64,000 nt of DNA from Epiperipatus broadwayi (taxonomy: Eukaryota > Onychophora > Udeonychophora > Euonychophora > Peripatidae), in contig JAQFVV010000257.1 of NCBI GenBank assembly GCA_028023455.1, positions 992,001 through 1,056,000 of the forward strand, in the 5' to 3' direction. The notes under the pieces are model-generated. The model saw nothing but the letters and a program-made list of their open reading frames with translations. It did no database searches and was not told the origin of the DNA. Positions 1 through 11,119 of this stretch are shown one piece after another. The first letter of the stretch is position 1, and each line of letters opens with the position of its first letter. The translations under genes and the position numbers were made by a program.

Positions 1-32
1 TAGATAAGTATATGAAATTATGACAGACTGTT

Positions 33-325
33 GCCTTTGGCAGGATAACTCACTTGGTTAGAGCATTACCTTAAAATTCAAAACTTGATAATATAAGGAC
101 CCAGGTTCGATTCCCATGCTAGTATTGTCACTGGTCTTTTCAGAAACACCTGAAAAAGAGGGGGAATTAATACCTCTCAAAATATTGTGCATATACTAAC
201 CTGTTTGATGTGCTATTACTAACAGTTGAATGTATTTGGAATATTTAAATAAAGTTAAATTTTTCTAAAGGCGTTCAATACATATATTAGATGATAGAAA
301 TAGTCCTACATAAAAATACAACTAA
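33..325 (+). mobile_element. tRNA-derived SINE, family 1, copy A
   Basis: The 5' part resembles a tRNA gene. An A-box-like stretch (CACTTGGTTAGAGCA) lies near 52-66 and a perfect B box (GGTTCGATTCC) near 103-114. The remaining ~200 bp is an unrelated body (TGTGCATATACTAAC..., AGTTAAATTTTTCTAAAGG...) that recurs almost unchanged at 25960-26240. Shared head and body show this is one dispersed repeat, not a tRNA gene. SINEs of this kind are copied by a partner LINE after Pol III transcription. The right end is set where the two copies stop matching; I saw no clear target duplication. Confidence 0.75.
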
Positions 326-390
326 AACCATTTTAATCAAAATAAGAGTAATAGATCACATGACCCTATCTCTTAAGCTTGCAAGTTATA

Positions 391-1001
391 AACAATGAGG
401 ATTGCCAATTCCTCTACAAGCTTTGTGATAAATGCTTAGCCAGAGGCAGCACTTAAAATATCTCTGTCAGGAACCCTTCCCCAAACCTCTGACCATGGTT
501 TCATGCTTTGGCACTTCTCAGAGAGGTGTCAGGGTAAGTTCAGACACTAGATCTAAAAATACCAACCCAAAGCCAAGCACTTATCTAAAAGTTATCTATT
601 CAGTGGAAAATCTGAAATTTTCATGACATCTACATGTCTTCAAACCCAGCTATCCAACTCAAATAGCTATATGGGCCTGATAGATCTTCATCCACACCAT
701 ATATTGGTAGTCTATCAGCCCCATATAGCTATTTGAGTTGGATAACTGGGTTTGAAGATGTAGATGCCTGAAAATTTTAGATTTTTCACTCAATAGATAG
801 CTTTTAGGAAAGTGCTTGGCTTTGGGTTGGTATTTTTAGATCTAGTGTCTGAACTTACCCTGACATCTCTCTGAGGAGTGCCAAAGCATGAAACCATGGT
901 CAGGGGTTTGGGGAGGGGTTTCTGACAGAGATATTTTAAGTGCTGGTTCTGGCTAAGCATTTATCACAAAGCTTGTAGAGGAATTGGCAGTCCTCATTGT
1001 T
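391..1001. mobile_element. Foldback element with ~290-bp inverted arms
   Basis: Positions 391-683 and 710-1001 are inverted copies differing at scattered sites and small indels, separated by a ~26-bp loop. The outer termini are AACAATGAGG and CCTCATTGTT, each bordered by TA (89-90 of the preceding hundred, i.e. 389-390, and 1002-1003), which could be a TA target duplication as in Tc1/mariner-derived MITEs. It is less AT-rich than its flanks. Open frames inside the arms, such as the 64-codon one at 432-626, are by-products of the repeat. No transposase is present, so it would be non-autonomous. Confidence 0.7.
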
Positions 1002-1003
1002 TA

Positions 1004-4000
1004 AAACCATGGACTCATTTAAAGTTATATCTACACATTACAATTAATTAATTACAGAAGTACTACTGAAATAAATCAAATTTTTTGTATTCCATAAATG
1101 ATGTAATATTTTGAGCTTATTTAGTAAGGAATGTGAGAGATAATTTAACCTTTTTTGGTAAAAACATTCATAATCATTATCAAGTAGAATAAAATTAATA
1201 TTAATTTATACAATCCAAATAAGAAAAAAATAAAACCTACATTTTAAGAATAATAAAGAAAATGAACATTGTTTCATAGCTATTTTAGAAGTAATATTAG
1301 GTGGCTATGTAATTTGAATTATCATAGTGATGGAGAATATTTAGTTTATCATTATTGCTTATCTTGGCATATGAAGTTATATTCTTCATGAAAAGATGTA
1401 AAATTTAATAACTTTTTGTGAAAGAAAAATATATAAAAATTGTAGTAGTTAAATGTTTTTTAAGAAAAATTCAAATTTTATTTATATCTTTTTAAATGCA
1501 TTGAACTGTTAATAATTATACATAGGTTAATATAAAACATAGAATTTCAAATGGTATTATTATTATTTTCTTCATTAGGTCTTGCTAACCTATTCAATGA
1601 CATTATAGTAAGCAAATTCAATCTACAACCTTTAGATTCATGAATACTGAATTTAAAATGATGCTCTAACCAAATAGATTATTCTTTCAAAGGCAATAAT
1701 CCATTGAAATTTTATGTAATTATTTGTGATGGTTGGTCTAATAATTTTTATTTCTTGCTTGGAAGCACAAAATTTGTGAGTGGCTTCCAAATATGGATTA
1801 TCATAGTTGGTTATATTATGGAGTTATTTTCCATAGTGAAATGAATATCTTTTTAAATTTTTTTTTATTATTACTCCTCTATGCCCCAAATTTTTTTTCT
1901 GATTGAATGTATAAATCATTAATACATGCACAATTGGATAATATAGACATTTTTTTTTTTTTTTTGATTTTGTATAATTTTACAATAAAGTAGCTGGTTT
2001 TTCTGATATATTTACTTTCACATACATGTGTTATTTTATGGATGCAGTTTTTGTTTTTCAATATTTCAAGTTTTGGTTTTGTAAAAGTTTGGATTTCTTA
2101 TAGTGTGCTATAATTTGGAAAGTTTGTCTGATATTGACTCAGAAGTGTATGGATTTACTTGGTAACATTTACCATTTTTTTTTGATAGAAGACAGTAAAT
2201 TTAGATGCGATTTTATTGAATTTTTGCTTAGTATAGATATTGACTATTACAAAGTATTTGTTGATGGAAAAATCCCTATAAAGAAAATAGAATTCATTGT
2301 ATTAATTATATTATTCTTAGGAATAACTGAAGATAATATAATAGGAGTGCTAACAGATGCTTATTTTATGCATATTATAGATTAATATATTCCAAACTTG
2401 AAAAATAATTGCATTACAAATAAACCCTATTCAAAACATAATAATAGCATAGTTAATATTAGTTCTTTAAAAGAATCTTTGTTCTAAAACTAAGCGGCTA
2501 TTAAACACTAAATTGCCAATTTGATTACGCAAGCTTGTTTTGGAAACTGAAAAATCTGAAATTGGATTTATTACAAAATCTTATGATTGCTTTTTTGATA
2601 TTGATTATTAGTGACTTGATTTTATGGAAATGTAGCAGAATAAGTAATTATATCTAGAACTTTATAATGAATTCAAAATATCTTTAAAAATGATAGATAG
2701 AATAAGACTGCAAACAAAATAAGGACAACACTTGTCTTGGGATTTTGATGCACTGAAAATAACCTATGAACCTGAGAAACCATATTGAATTTATGAAATG
2801 TCCTCTTTTATATGATAATAAAGATATTCTATGTATGTGTGCAGGAGAGGAGTATTTTCATTATCTTGTAAATTGTACAAGTATCCTGTTGATAATCTTT
2901 AATGACATTTATGGTTATCTATTTAAATTTTATTAAATATATTTACTTTAATGGAATTAATTAAGCTTTTTGAATTTTCAAATTTACAAGATTGCAGATT
3001 CTAATAAAATATTTGGTGATGTTTTAAAATATACTAGGATGTTAGCTTCAAAACTTGAAATCTTTTAGATTACATAGATTTTTGAAGTTGTGCCACCTGG
3101 TCTTACAGATTTTTTTTATTGTTACAATTTTTAAAATGGTAATAGAGAAGTCAGATTTTTTAAAGTATTTTATAAGATATTTCTATTTTTAAATGAAAGA
3201 ATACCAGATACAAGTAAAAGAAAAATATACATGCTGAATATGCAGTTTATATATTTCTTTTAACAATTAGTTAAAAACATTTGGCTTAGTTATTCAAAAA
3301 AGATTTATGCAATGTTTGAATGTATCTGTTTGTCTACTGAAGTTTGTTTATATTATACATTTTTTACATGATGAAATAAGAGGATGCATTGTTATTGTTG
3401 TTGGAAAATGTATATCATTTTAAATGAAAGTTGGTATTAAACAAAGTTGTTTAACTGATTTTTTCCTTTAGTCTAGCAATAGTCTTTGGAATAGTATGTA
3501 GGTTCAAGAAGCTGCATCAAAATAGGATTAAGAATGATGGCCAATTTTTTAAAAATTTGAACAGATTAAAAACAAAAAGAAAAATTTAATACTTTTGACT
3601 TCTGGACTTATAGTATGTTGATTGTGCTAATTTTGAAAATTGTAAAAGTGATGGATAATTGGAAAAGTTTTTAACAGATCCTATAAAATAAAGATTTTGA
3701 TTTAGTAATTAATATTTAAAGAACTTAAATTCTTTAATCTGTCAACAATGACTGAAAATTTTTCAATGACTTTTAACTTCAGTGATTATAAACTTGACAA
3801 CGGGATTATTTTATATAATTTGGCATGTTTTTTTTTTTTTTTTTTTAGATATAAAAAACAGTTCTGAATATTGAGCTATCCAGTTGCCTTATATTGTATT
3901 TAACAAGTGATTAAACGTTTTATTTTTTTTTTCAATTTATTGTGTGGAATGATTTTTCTAGTAATATAAGATGAATGCATTGGCAAAATGAGATTGAAAT

Positions 4001-6075
4001 ATCATAAAATCAACAATAATGTTTTTTAGTGAATTGAATATGCTTGATATCATTAAACCAATAATTATAATATCTTAAATTGGATATAAAATGTGAATAA
4101 CAGCAGTCAGCTTTCTAAAAGTATTTTATAATAAATTTTGAGCTTTCATACAAAAATTGTTTCAAAGCCACTCCAAAATGGTTCAATATTGATTGCTTTT
4201 ATTGTGGTTAAATGGTTGAGATTATAATAAAATGAAGAACTAAAACTTGGGAAAACAATGAAGTCCTTCAAAAGAAAACTGTGCTACAAAAAAAAATTAA
4301 AATGGCTTATCACAAAGATCAAATAAAACAGACCTAAGGGGCAATATGGTATATATTTTGAATATATTTCGGAATTATATAATCATATTCATAGTTGCTG
4401 CAGGAAAAAGTTATTTTTCTTTCTTTCTTTTTTTATTCTTGTTTTTTTTTTTTTTTGGAATTAGAATATTCCTAGGCATTTAGAAATGTTTGTTAATATT
4501 GTGATGAGTTTTTGTTTATATTGTAAAGTGGAAGGAAAGCGATAATGCTAAGTGATGTTTGTATTACCATAAAATATTTATGATAATTGCTTATTGTTAA
4601 ATCAAAGTATAGAACTTTTTAAATTTCGGTATTATTTTTATTTATTGGGAATTTTTTTCTCTTATAAATTCAAATTTATTACTTTCATTTATTGATTCAA
4701 TATATTTAACACATACATTTGAAAGCTTAACTTTTTTTTTGCAATGATTCTTTCCAGTTTTTGGATTCTACTTTGGACATCATTCACTTAAAAGAAGCCT
4801 ATTCATGACCTAGAAGAAATTTTCTGAAGACATTGATTCTCTCAGCATTTTTTTTTGTATCTTGCTATAAAATAGAATGAATATTGACCCCAAGCTACTC
4901 TTACTTTTAGTGTTCTATAGATGTGATTTAATTGACCAATGTAAGAGTATTTTTTCTTTCTCTATGCCTGAATAAATTGTTTAAAAAGCTGAATTATGGG
5001 ATATATTTTATCATCTTAACAAGTAAATGAATTTGTGTCATTCCATTATATAAATTATTAATATTATGAGCCCTTCCATTAATTGCACTAATATTTATAA
5101 CAATATTTTAAAATTCTTTTATCGTTTATATGCTAATGTTTTCTGGTTATAAATAAAATCTTATGAAACAATTTTCATTTTATATATTTTAATAATTTAT
5201 CCTCGAACATACTCATACATACATTATATTACTTTATATATTGTAATTACTTTATTTTAATAATTTGAGTTATAGTATTAAAGTATTCTTTCACTTTTAT
5301 CGATAATATTTCTATGCAGTTTTTACTTATTTTCTTTTGATTATAACAAGTTGAAAAATCTTGCTTTTCCCATAACATAGGATTTAAGTCTATGGGTGTC
5401 TAATAAATTGTTTTCTTCAGATGGATATTTAGTAATTAAGGATTATTTGTATACATCTAACTCATAGCCAAGTAATTATCTAATTTATGTATTAATTTAT
5501 AAACGAATATCTCACTATTCTTAGATAGATGATAAAACAAAGAAGACTAATCCGTAATTTTGTAACTGAGTTATGTCTTTTTTTTTACTATTCCTTTCTT
5601 ATAAGAATGGGTTATTTCAGATTGTTTTATCTTTAATCTTTTGTAGAATTATATTATTAGGCTATCCATTTTGATTTGTTCCAAGTTAGAGATGTAGATG
5701 TCACAAATATATTTATTAACTTTCATTAACGTTAGACAATATTGTAGCCTAATATAAGAAATTTTGGAATTGTTGACAATTTAGCTATTATATGAATATA
5801 ATGTATGAAATCTGTATCATGTCATTTGCTAATCTTTTTCATTGCAGTTACATAGACATTTCAGACTGTGATAGAATGATATTTTTGAAGGCTAACATTT
5901 TCTGAATCAAACATTAACTTTTAGTGATTGAGTGTTACACATCTTGTCAAACAATTAATTATTTGATTATTATTGTCATGACCTTTATTATTTTATTCTT
6001 TAATAACAACATTATGGCAACTATTTTGAAATTTATTATTTTTGTAACTGATGTACTTTTAAAATTGGAATAATA
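1004..6075. other. AT-rich intergenic DNA, no gene seen
   Basis: About 5 kb of AT-rich sequence with many poly-T runs (for example near 1951-1965, 3827-3846 and 4441-4456). The plus strand is clearly richer in G than C and in T than A. The only frame of note, 2134-2385 (83 codons), has the hydrophobic, I/L/F-rich composition expected from AT-rich DNA and no motif I recognise. A decayed SINE fragment lies at 1612-1705. Confidence 0.6.
1612..1705 (-). mobile_element. Degenerate SINE fragment, family 1
   Basis: Read on the minus strand it contains ATTTGGTTAGAGCATC, matching the A-box region of the family-1 SINE, preceded by a stretch ending in GCCTTTGAAAG that matches the tRNA-like 5' end of copy A. 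The B-box region is eroded. It covers only the tRNA-like head. Confidence 0.5.
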
Positions 6076-6102
6076 ATAATACTATTACTAATAATAATAA
6101 TA

Positions 6103-6186
<84 letters not shown>
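6070..6186. repeat. (ATT)n microsatellite
   Basis: Around 80 bp of uninterrupted ATT repeat (about 6104-6184) preceded by imperfect AAT/ACT units. No flanking element could be attached to it. Confidence 0.95.
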
Positions 6187-7014
6187 TTTGCTATCATATA
6201 TTATGTCCGGAACACCAAGTACCAAATATAACAGTCTAATTTTTGGAAATAGCAAATGATTACTTATGAAATTATAAAAAATTGTTTATGTGTAATGTAT
6301 ATAAATGCTGATTTAATAGGTTTTACAGGAATAAACGATTGAATTAACACATCATACTTGTGACAACTAATTTGAGAAAAGTACTAGTTTTTTATCTAAA
6401 TAATCAGCCATGGAGAATAATGGTACTCAGGATTCCAAACCTTTTATTAAATAAATATAGTTTTCTTAGTAGAAATTCAATCATTTTATTATTTATAAAT
6501 GAAAGTTTTTGTCTGTTTTGTTTTTACTTTTACTATAGAATAGTTATTATAATTTTTTTTTTCTGCTGGAGTTTATGTGAAAATGTTTCATCTGAAATCA
6601 AAATATTCAAAATTAATTTGGGTTTACTAATATATGAAGGGAAAAACTTTATATTTTTATCTCATGATATAGTTTGAATCTAAAGGTTTTAAAACTGATA
6701 AAATGAAGTATAAACATATTAGTGATGTGTTATATAATTTAACGTTTTATTTTTATACTTTATGGAACATGAAGTTCCAGTGAAAATTAAAGGCAATTAT
6801 TTATTCTAAAATCTTTCTCAGTCTTGGTCATTTGCTGTTTCTCTTGGATGGCACTTTCATCCTCATTTGTGCCTTTCTATGATCTTGAACAGTGTTTATT
6901 TTGCTCCAGTTAGCTGTTGATTCTTTTTTTATGCATATATATTACTATATTTTAGATTAGTAGATTACACAATGTTTTGAGTTGTATTATTCTCCTAATC
7001 GGAACAGTGACAAT
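6187..7014. other. AT-rich intergenic DNA, no gene seen
   Basis: Nothing recognisable. The 105-codon frame at 6360-6677 is dominated by F, I, L, Y and N, as expected from AT-rich DNA, and has no motif. Confidence 0.5.
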
Positions 7015-7021
7015 AGTAACA

Positions 7022-7105
7022 TAGGGGTTGAACTTACACCTTTAGATTCTTGAATATCAAATTTTTAGACAATGCTTTAACCAACTGAGCTATTCTGTCA
7101 AAAAT
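7022..7105 (-). mobile_element. SINE family 1 tRNA-like head, inverted copy
   Basis: On the minus strand it reads AGCTCAGTTGGTTAAAGC (plus 7074-7091), a clear A-box region, followed by a B-box-like GTAAGTTCAACCCC (plus 7024-7037). It is a partial copy pointing away from the plus-strand copy at 7131-7275. Confidence 0.65.
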
Positions 7106-7130
7106 ACTCTGTAATTTTTAATCTTAAATT

Positions 7131-7275
7131 AAAATTCAATATTCAATAATCTAAAAATATAATTCAACCCCTATGCTAGCTAGTCTTTTTACAGGTCAAG
7201 CCAGCAACACCTAAAAATATGGAGAGTAATATCACTTAAAACATTGTGTATTCTACTAATTTGCATTCTATATTT
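7131..7275 (+). mobile_element. SINE family 1, 5'-truncated copy
   Basis: It matches copy A from the anticodon-side stretch (AAAATTCAATATTCAATAAT) through a B-box remnant (TTCAACCCC), the CTATGCTAGCTAGT segment, and the body (CCAGCAACACCTAAAAATAT, ACATTGTGTATTCTACTAAT). With the minus-strand head at 7022-7105 it forms an inverted pair. Confidence 0.65.
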
Positions 7276-7512
7276 TAGTTTAGGCACAAGTTATTAAAAA
7301 AAGTCTGTTTCCAAAAAAAAAGTTGTTGTGTTCTTTAAGTTTCTTTTGCAAGTATATGCAATCTTACTCAATTTATTTGAGTTTGTTAAATTTAATGTTG
7401 TGGTATATGTTGATGCATACAAAACATGTATGAACACTAGGGGATGCCACCAGTCTGAAGCCTTGAATGCATATATAATCATCAGAAAGAAATTAGACAT
7501 GCTATCATAGAG

Positions 7513-8419
7513 TGTACCATATGTGATAAGGTTTATCACTTGAAATGTTGAAATAAGACTAGGATGAATGTAAAAGGTTTATGGTTATGTAGACAGTGTG
7601 TAAATGTGATAAAAGAGGTGAAAATGTAGTTTCTAAGTGTAGATAGCTTAAAAAGAAAGTCAGGAGAAATGGAGCAAAATGTAGTTGAGGAAGACAAGAT
7701 AGAGTATGTTTTTAGTGGAGTGACAAGAGATATAGGTGAAAAAATAGGTAATGAAGTGGAGATGGTTGGTCAAATAATAAGTAAGATAGTGGAAGAGGTA
7801 AAGGATGTAGAAGCAAAATTAAAATCATTAGCGATGAAGTGTGAGCAGATAAAGGAATTATTGAGTAGGAATGATAAGGAAGAAGTAGATAAGGAAGTCC
7901 AGAAGGTGGTAGAGAATGTTATGAATGAAGCAGGAAAGTAGACTATGAGACAGTATTAAAAAGTGATTCACTAATAAGAGAATGTGGAGATATAATTGCA
8001 AGGGAAAATAGAAACAGCTATGTAAGCGTATGCTTGCTGGAGCTAGAATAAGGGATATTATAGATATAGTAAAGAAGCGAGGGAATAGAGATGTGTATGT
8101 TATGGTAGAGAGTAAAAATTTATCAGAGCCATGAGAGTACATAGAATTGATTAGGAATTTGAGTAAGATTAAAAGAATAATAGAAATAATTGGATTATTA
8201 CCAAGATTTGATGATGTATGTGTTAAATAGGGCATGTTCTATAAATCAGAGATTGAAAAAATTGTAAGAGAAATAATGTTATGTTTGTGGATGTGTGGGA
8301 TTTTTTTATTGGGAAGAGAGAGTTATATATATAGTAAAGATGGATTGCACTTAAAGAAACAAGGAAGTGAAGTTTTAGGGTGTCTGATTTATAAAGAATA
8401 TAGCTTGGGAAATTTTTAA
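7513..8419 (+). pseudogene. LINE ORF1 remnant: PHD finger, coiled coil, SGNH esterase
   Basis: At 7513-7630 the frame reads CTICDKVYHLKC, one stop, then GLWLCRQC, giving the C-x2-C / H-x3-C / W-x2-C-x2-C spacing of a PHD finger. The open part at 7669-7941 (90 codons) is rich in E, K, V and I with heptad-like spacing, so it is probably a coiled coil. From about 7972, after frameshifts, come GARIRDII, a GLLPR block (8192-8206) and SKDGLHL with G..VLG (8336-8375); the D and H of DGLHL would be the catalytic pair of an SGNH hydrolase. In CR1/L2-type elements this esterase-like domain accompanies RNA binding. Stops at about 7549, 7628, 8135 and 8228 show it is dead. Confidence 0.75.
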
Positions 8420-8629
8420 AGGGGGGTGGGGCTTTAAATTGCAGTGTTATCAGAAAGAAGAAGAATGGATGGGATGTAAAAAATAAACAAAGGGTATCTG
8501 ATTTAGATATACATGTAGATGTGGAGAGGGAATGGATCTGTAAATCAATGGTAAGCAAGTTATTTATAAATGTAATGGAGAAGAAAGAGTCAAAATAATT
8601 TACAAAAGAGTAATTAGAAAATAATAAAT

Positions 8630-10633
8630 TGTTACAATTAGGTATTTAAATATGCAGGGTGGTAGGAGACCAGAAAAGTGGCTGGAATTAAACAAAGCAA
8701 TTAAAAATGAAGAGCTTGAGGTATTAGCAGTAGTGGAAACACATCTAAGAAAAGAAGAAGAACCTATATTGGAAGACTTGGTATGGCAGGGTATAAATAG
8801 AAAAGAAAAAGGGAAAAAAGGATGGTGATAAAGGAGTTATGTCAAAAAAATATTTAAATACTGTTAAATGTCAAGAACATTTGTGGTTTGAGATAAGGTT
8901 AGGTAGACAAGAATAGATGGTGGCTATAGTGTATATATCTACTGGAAATAGTCAAACTATAATGGACTGGAACAATAGCATATACGAATGTCTAGTTAAG
9001 GATATACATAGTTTCTGAGAAAAAGGAAAGAGAATAATGGTTATAAGGGATATGAATGAGCATATTGAAGAATTTGATGATGTAGGTAATAAGAATGGGC
9101 AACTTTTGAAATTTTTTTGTCAGAGAGTGAATTTGAGCATTGGAAATTTATTAAATATTTGTAAGGGACAATATACATGGTTTATAAATAATATATTCCA
9201 CACAATATATTATGTATTAGTAGAGAAAGATGGAATGATTAACATATTAAAAATTAAGGTGTTTGATAATAAAGAGACATTATGTAATAGTGATCATAAT
9301 TTTTTTTATAAAAGAAATGGTTAGTAATGTGATGGAAAATAGAAATAAAAGTAGAAATGATAGTGAAAAATGTGGATGGAGAATGAATGATAAGAGTAAG
9401 TTAGAAGAGTATAAAATAAAAGTTGAAGAAACCATGAAAGAATTGGTTGAGGATGAGTATAAGGACTGCTGTGGTGCAATAGGGAAAGTGTCAAATAGGG
9501 TTTTAGGTAAGAATATTCAGAAGAATAAAAGTAATAAAAAGTGAGAGTTAATAAAAGTGTAAAAGAGAGGAAACAAGCATGAAGAGAATATAAATGTGCT
9601 ATTATGAACAAAGAAAATGAAAATGATGTTAATGTTAAATGGGAAAAGTACTTAGAAAAAAAAACTTGATTAAAATAGATAATTATAGAAAATGAAATTG
9701 AATAGTAAATTATTGGAGGATATTAATAATTGTGGAAGAGATGGGAGTAAAAAAATTTGAAAATACACTAAAAGAAGGAATATAGGGAGAGAGAGATAGA
9801 GAGTATTACTAGATGATGAGGCAGTAAAGACTGGCTCTAGCGAAGAATTAGAGATGATATTAAATAAATTGGTAATGGATATAGAAAAGATGTTAGATGT
9901 GTAGGACAGAGTGATAACAAACATGAAAGCATGTTGGTTTACAGAAAATGAACTGAATGAGGCTGGGAATAAAGTGAAAAGTGGAAAGGCAAGAGGTTTA
10001 GATGGATGGGCAGAAGAGATGGTAATGAATTTAGGGCATAAGGCAAAAGTAAAATTATTATCATGTTTTAATAAGATTGCACAGAAGAGATTTTTTCCAG
10101 GTAGTTGCAGGAATACAAGAGTAAGGTTATTATTTAAAGGAAAGGATAAGGATCATAGATTGTTAAACAATTATAGACCGATCATCAGTTTTATATAAAG
10201 TTTTCTTGTATATGGCAGCTGGAAGAGATGCAAAATGGATGGAAGAAAATAATATAGTGGGACAAATGCAAGGAGGTTTTCAATTGGATAAGCATATAGA
10301 ATATGAGTAGGTATACAGGTAGACAATTATATATGATTTTTATAGATACAGAAAAGGCATATGATAGAGTAAATATAAATATATTATGGGTAAGTTTAGT
10401 ACATTTGGGAATGGATGGAGCTTTAGTAGATATTATTAAGAAATTATATGAAAAATAATTACTATACATATCAGTTAAAGAATATAGAATCAGTTAAAAT
10501 TAAAAAATGGGATGGGACTAGGGCAAAGATGCCCTATGACATCTATTTTGTTTTTGTTACATTTGAGAGAAATGAGAGAGCAATTGAAAGATTAGGAAGA
10601 GGGATAGAGATATCATTAATAAATGGCAAGGGA

Positions 10634-10640
<7 letters not shown>
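8630..10640 (+). pseudogene. LINE ORF2 remnant: APE endonuclease and reverse transcriptase
   Basis: Endonuclease motifs in order: RYLNMQGG (8641-8662, catalytic N), VVETHL (about 8730-8747, catalytic E), RDMN (9046-9057, where GDMN is usual) and NSDH (about 9286-9297, catalytic D and H). RT motifs: W.TENEL...VKSGKARGLDGW (9930-10010), NNYRPI (10166-10183), GQMQGGF (10262-10280) and FIDTEKAYDRV (10338-10371, with a catalytic D). Stops and frameshifts occur throughout. The sequence ends shortly after a decayed 'R.MREQL' region and before the YADD box, at a TA tract. ORF2 would nick target DNA and reverse-transcribe the element RNA. Confidence 0.8.

Positions 10641-10662
<22 letters not shown>
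10632..10662. repeat. (TA)n microsatellite at LINE/PLE junction
   Basis: About 30 bp of TA repeat separating the broken LINE from the minus-strand PLE tail. TA tracts also bound the other PLE ends in this window. Confidence 0.9.
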
Positions 10663-10663
<1 letters not shown>

Positions 10664-10664
<1 letters not shown>

Positions 10665-11119
10665 ATATTATTATAACTATTTGCGGGATATTCCGTGTAG
10701 TAAAAAAGCTAAATGCTGACGTTTCAGTACAATATCAAGTACCTTCCTCAGAGCATCCTCTTTCTCAAATCATAAGTATGCACATGAGATTTAAAACCAT
10801 TTTTATCGTTTTCTTTCTCCTCATATTTAAATTCTATTGGTTGAGAAGTTTTAAAATTTATTTTCTCTTCCAATAGCTTCTTCCAAATGTTATTAATCTT
10901 TTTTAATTCACACCTTTCATTTATGCTCTTGGGCCTTTTAAAAATCTCTATAGCTTCTCTTAGCAATCTCTGGTCATATTGTTCAATTTTTGCTAAAATA
11001 TTTGTTTTTTTTTTAAAATTGATATCATGATTTGTTAATTTTATATGAGAATAAATAGCTGATGAATTAATGTGATTAAACATTGTCAGTATCAGTTCAC
11101 AGAAAATCCACCCATACAA
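10664..11119 (-). mobile_element. Penelope-like element, 5'-truncated, minus strand
   Basis: The open frame 11119-10748 (123 codons) is the C-terminal part of a PLE protein. 'SSAIYSHIKLTNHDINFKKT' matches the end of the GIY-YIG endonuclease region (SAI..H....H.I.F..T). It is followed by 'KIEQYDQRLLREAIEI', the characteristic PLE post-endonuclease motif, then a basic tail ending in YDLRKRML. The stop codon at 10748-10750 is followed by a 3' tail with a hammerhead-like motif and a TA tract. RT and the GIY and YIG boxes are missing. PLEs copy themselves by target-primed reverse transcription using the GIY-YIG nuclease. This frame is intact as far as it goes. Confidence 0.8.
10712..10757 (-). ncRNA. 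Hammerhead-ribozyme-like motif in PLE 3' end
   Basis: Read on the minus strand: GATGCT, CTGAGGA, a stem AGGTAC...GTACT, GAAAC, GTC, AGCATT. CTGAGGA fits the hammerhead core CUGANGA and GAAAC fits the second core strand. GATGCT and AGCATT would pair as helix I, and GTC fits the NUH cleavage triplet. Helix III would be only ACGT, which is self-complementary, so a dimeric (double) hammerhead is the likely active form. An extra A seems to sit between CTGAGGA and helix II. Hammerheads are known in PLE terminal regions. The core TGA is also the ORF stop codon (10748-10750). Confidence 0.55.

Larger units (their letters stand above)
7486..10640 (+). mobile_element. Non-LTR retrotransposon (CR1/L2-like), 3'-truncated
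   Basis: A decayed LINE with the expected domain order. ORF1 has a PHD-type zinc finger, coiled coil and SGNH-hydrolase-like domain; ORF2 has an apurinic-type endonuclease and RT. The PHD plus esterase ORF1 architecture is known from CR1/L2-type elements, so I place it there by inference. Many stops and frameshifts break both frames. It has a near-complete 5' half but ends inside RT, before the YADD motif, at the (TA)n tract at 10632-10662. That is the reverse of the usual 5' truncation of LINEs and suggests a later insertion or rearrangement removed the 3' end. Confidence 0.8.

Noticed and set aside
33-115. Possible functional tRNA gene
   Set aside because: Box motifs are good but the acceptor and anticodon stems do not form convincingly, and the head is joined to a repeated body, so it is a SINE.
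432-626. 64-codon plus-strand frame
   Set aside because: Lies within the left arm of the 391-1001 foldback element; no motif.
2134-2385. 83-codon frame in an otherwise empty region
   Set aside because: Composition is what AT-rich DNA yields by chance and I recognise no domain; no promoter or splice context stands out.
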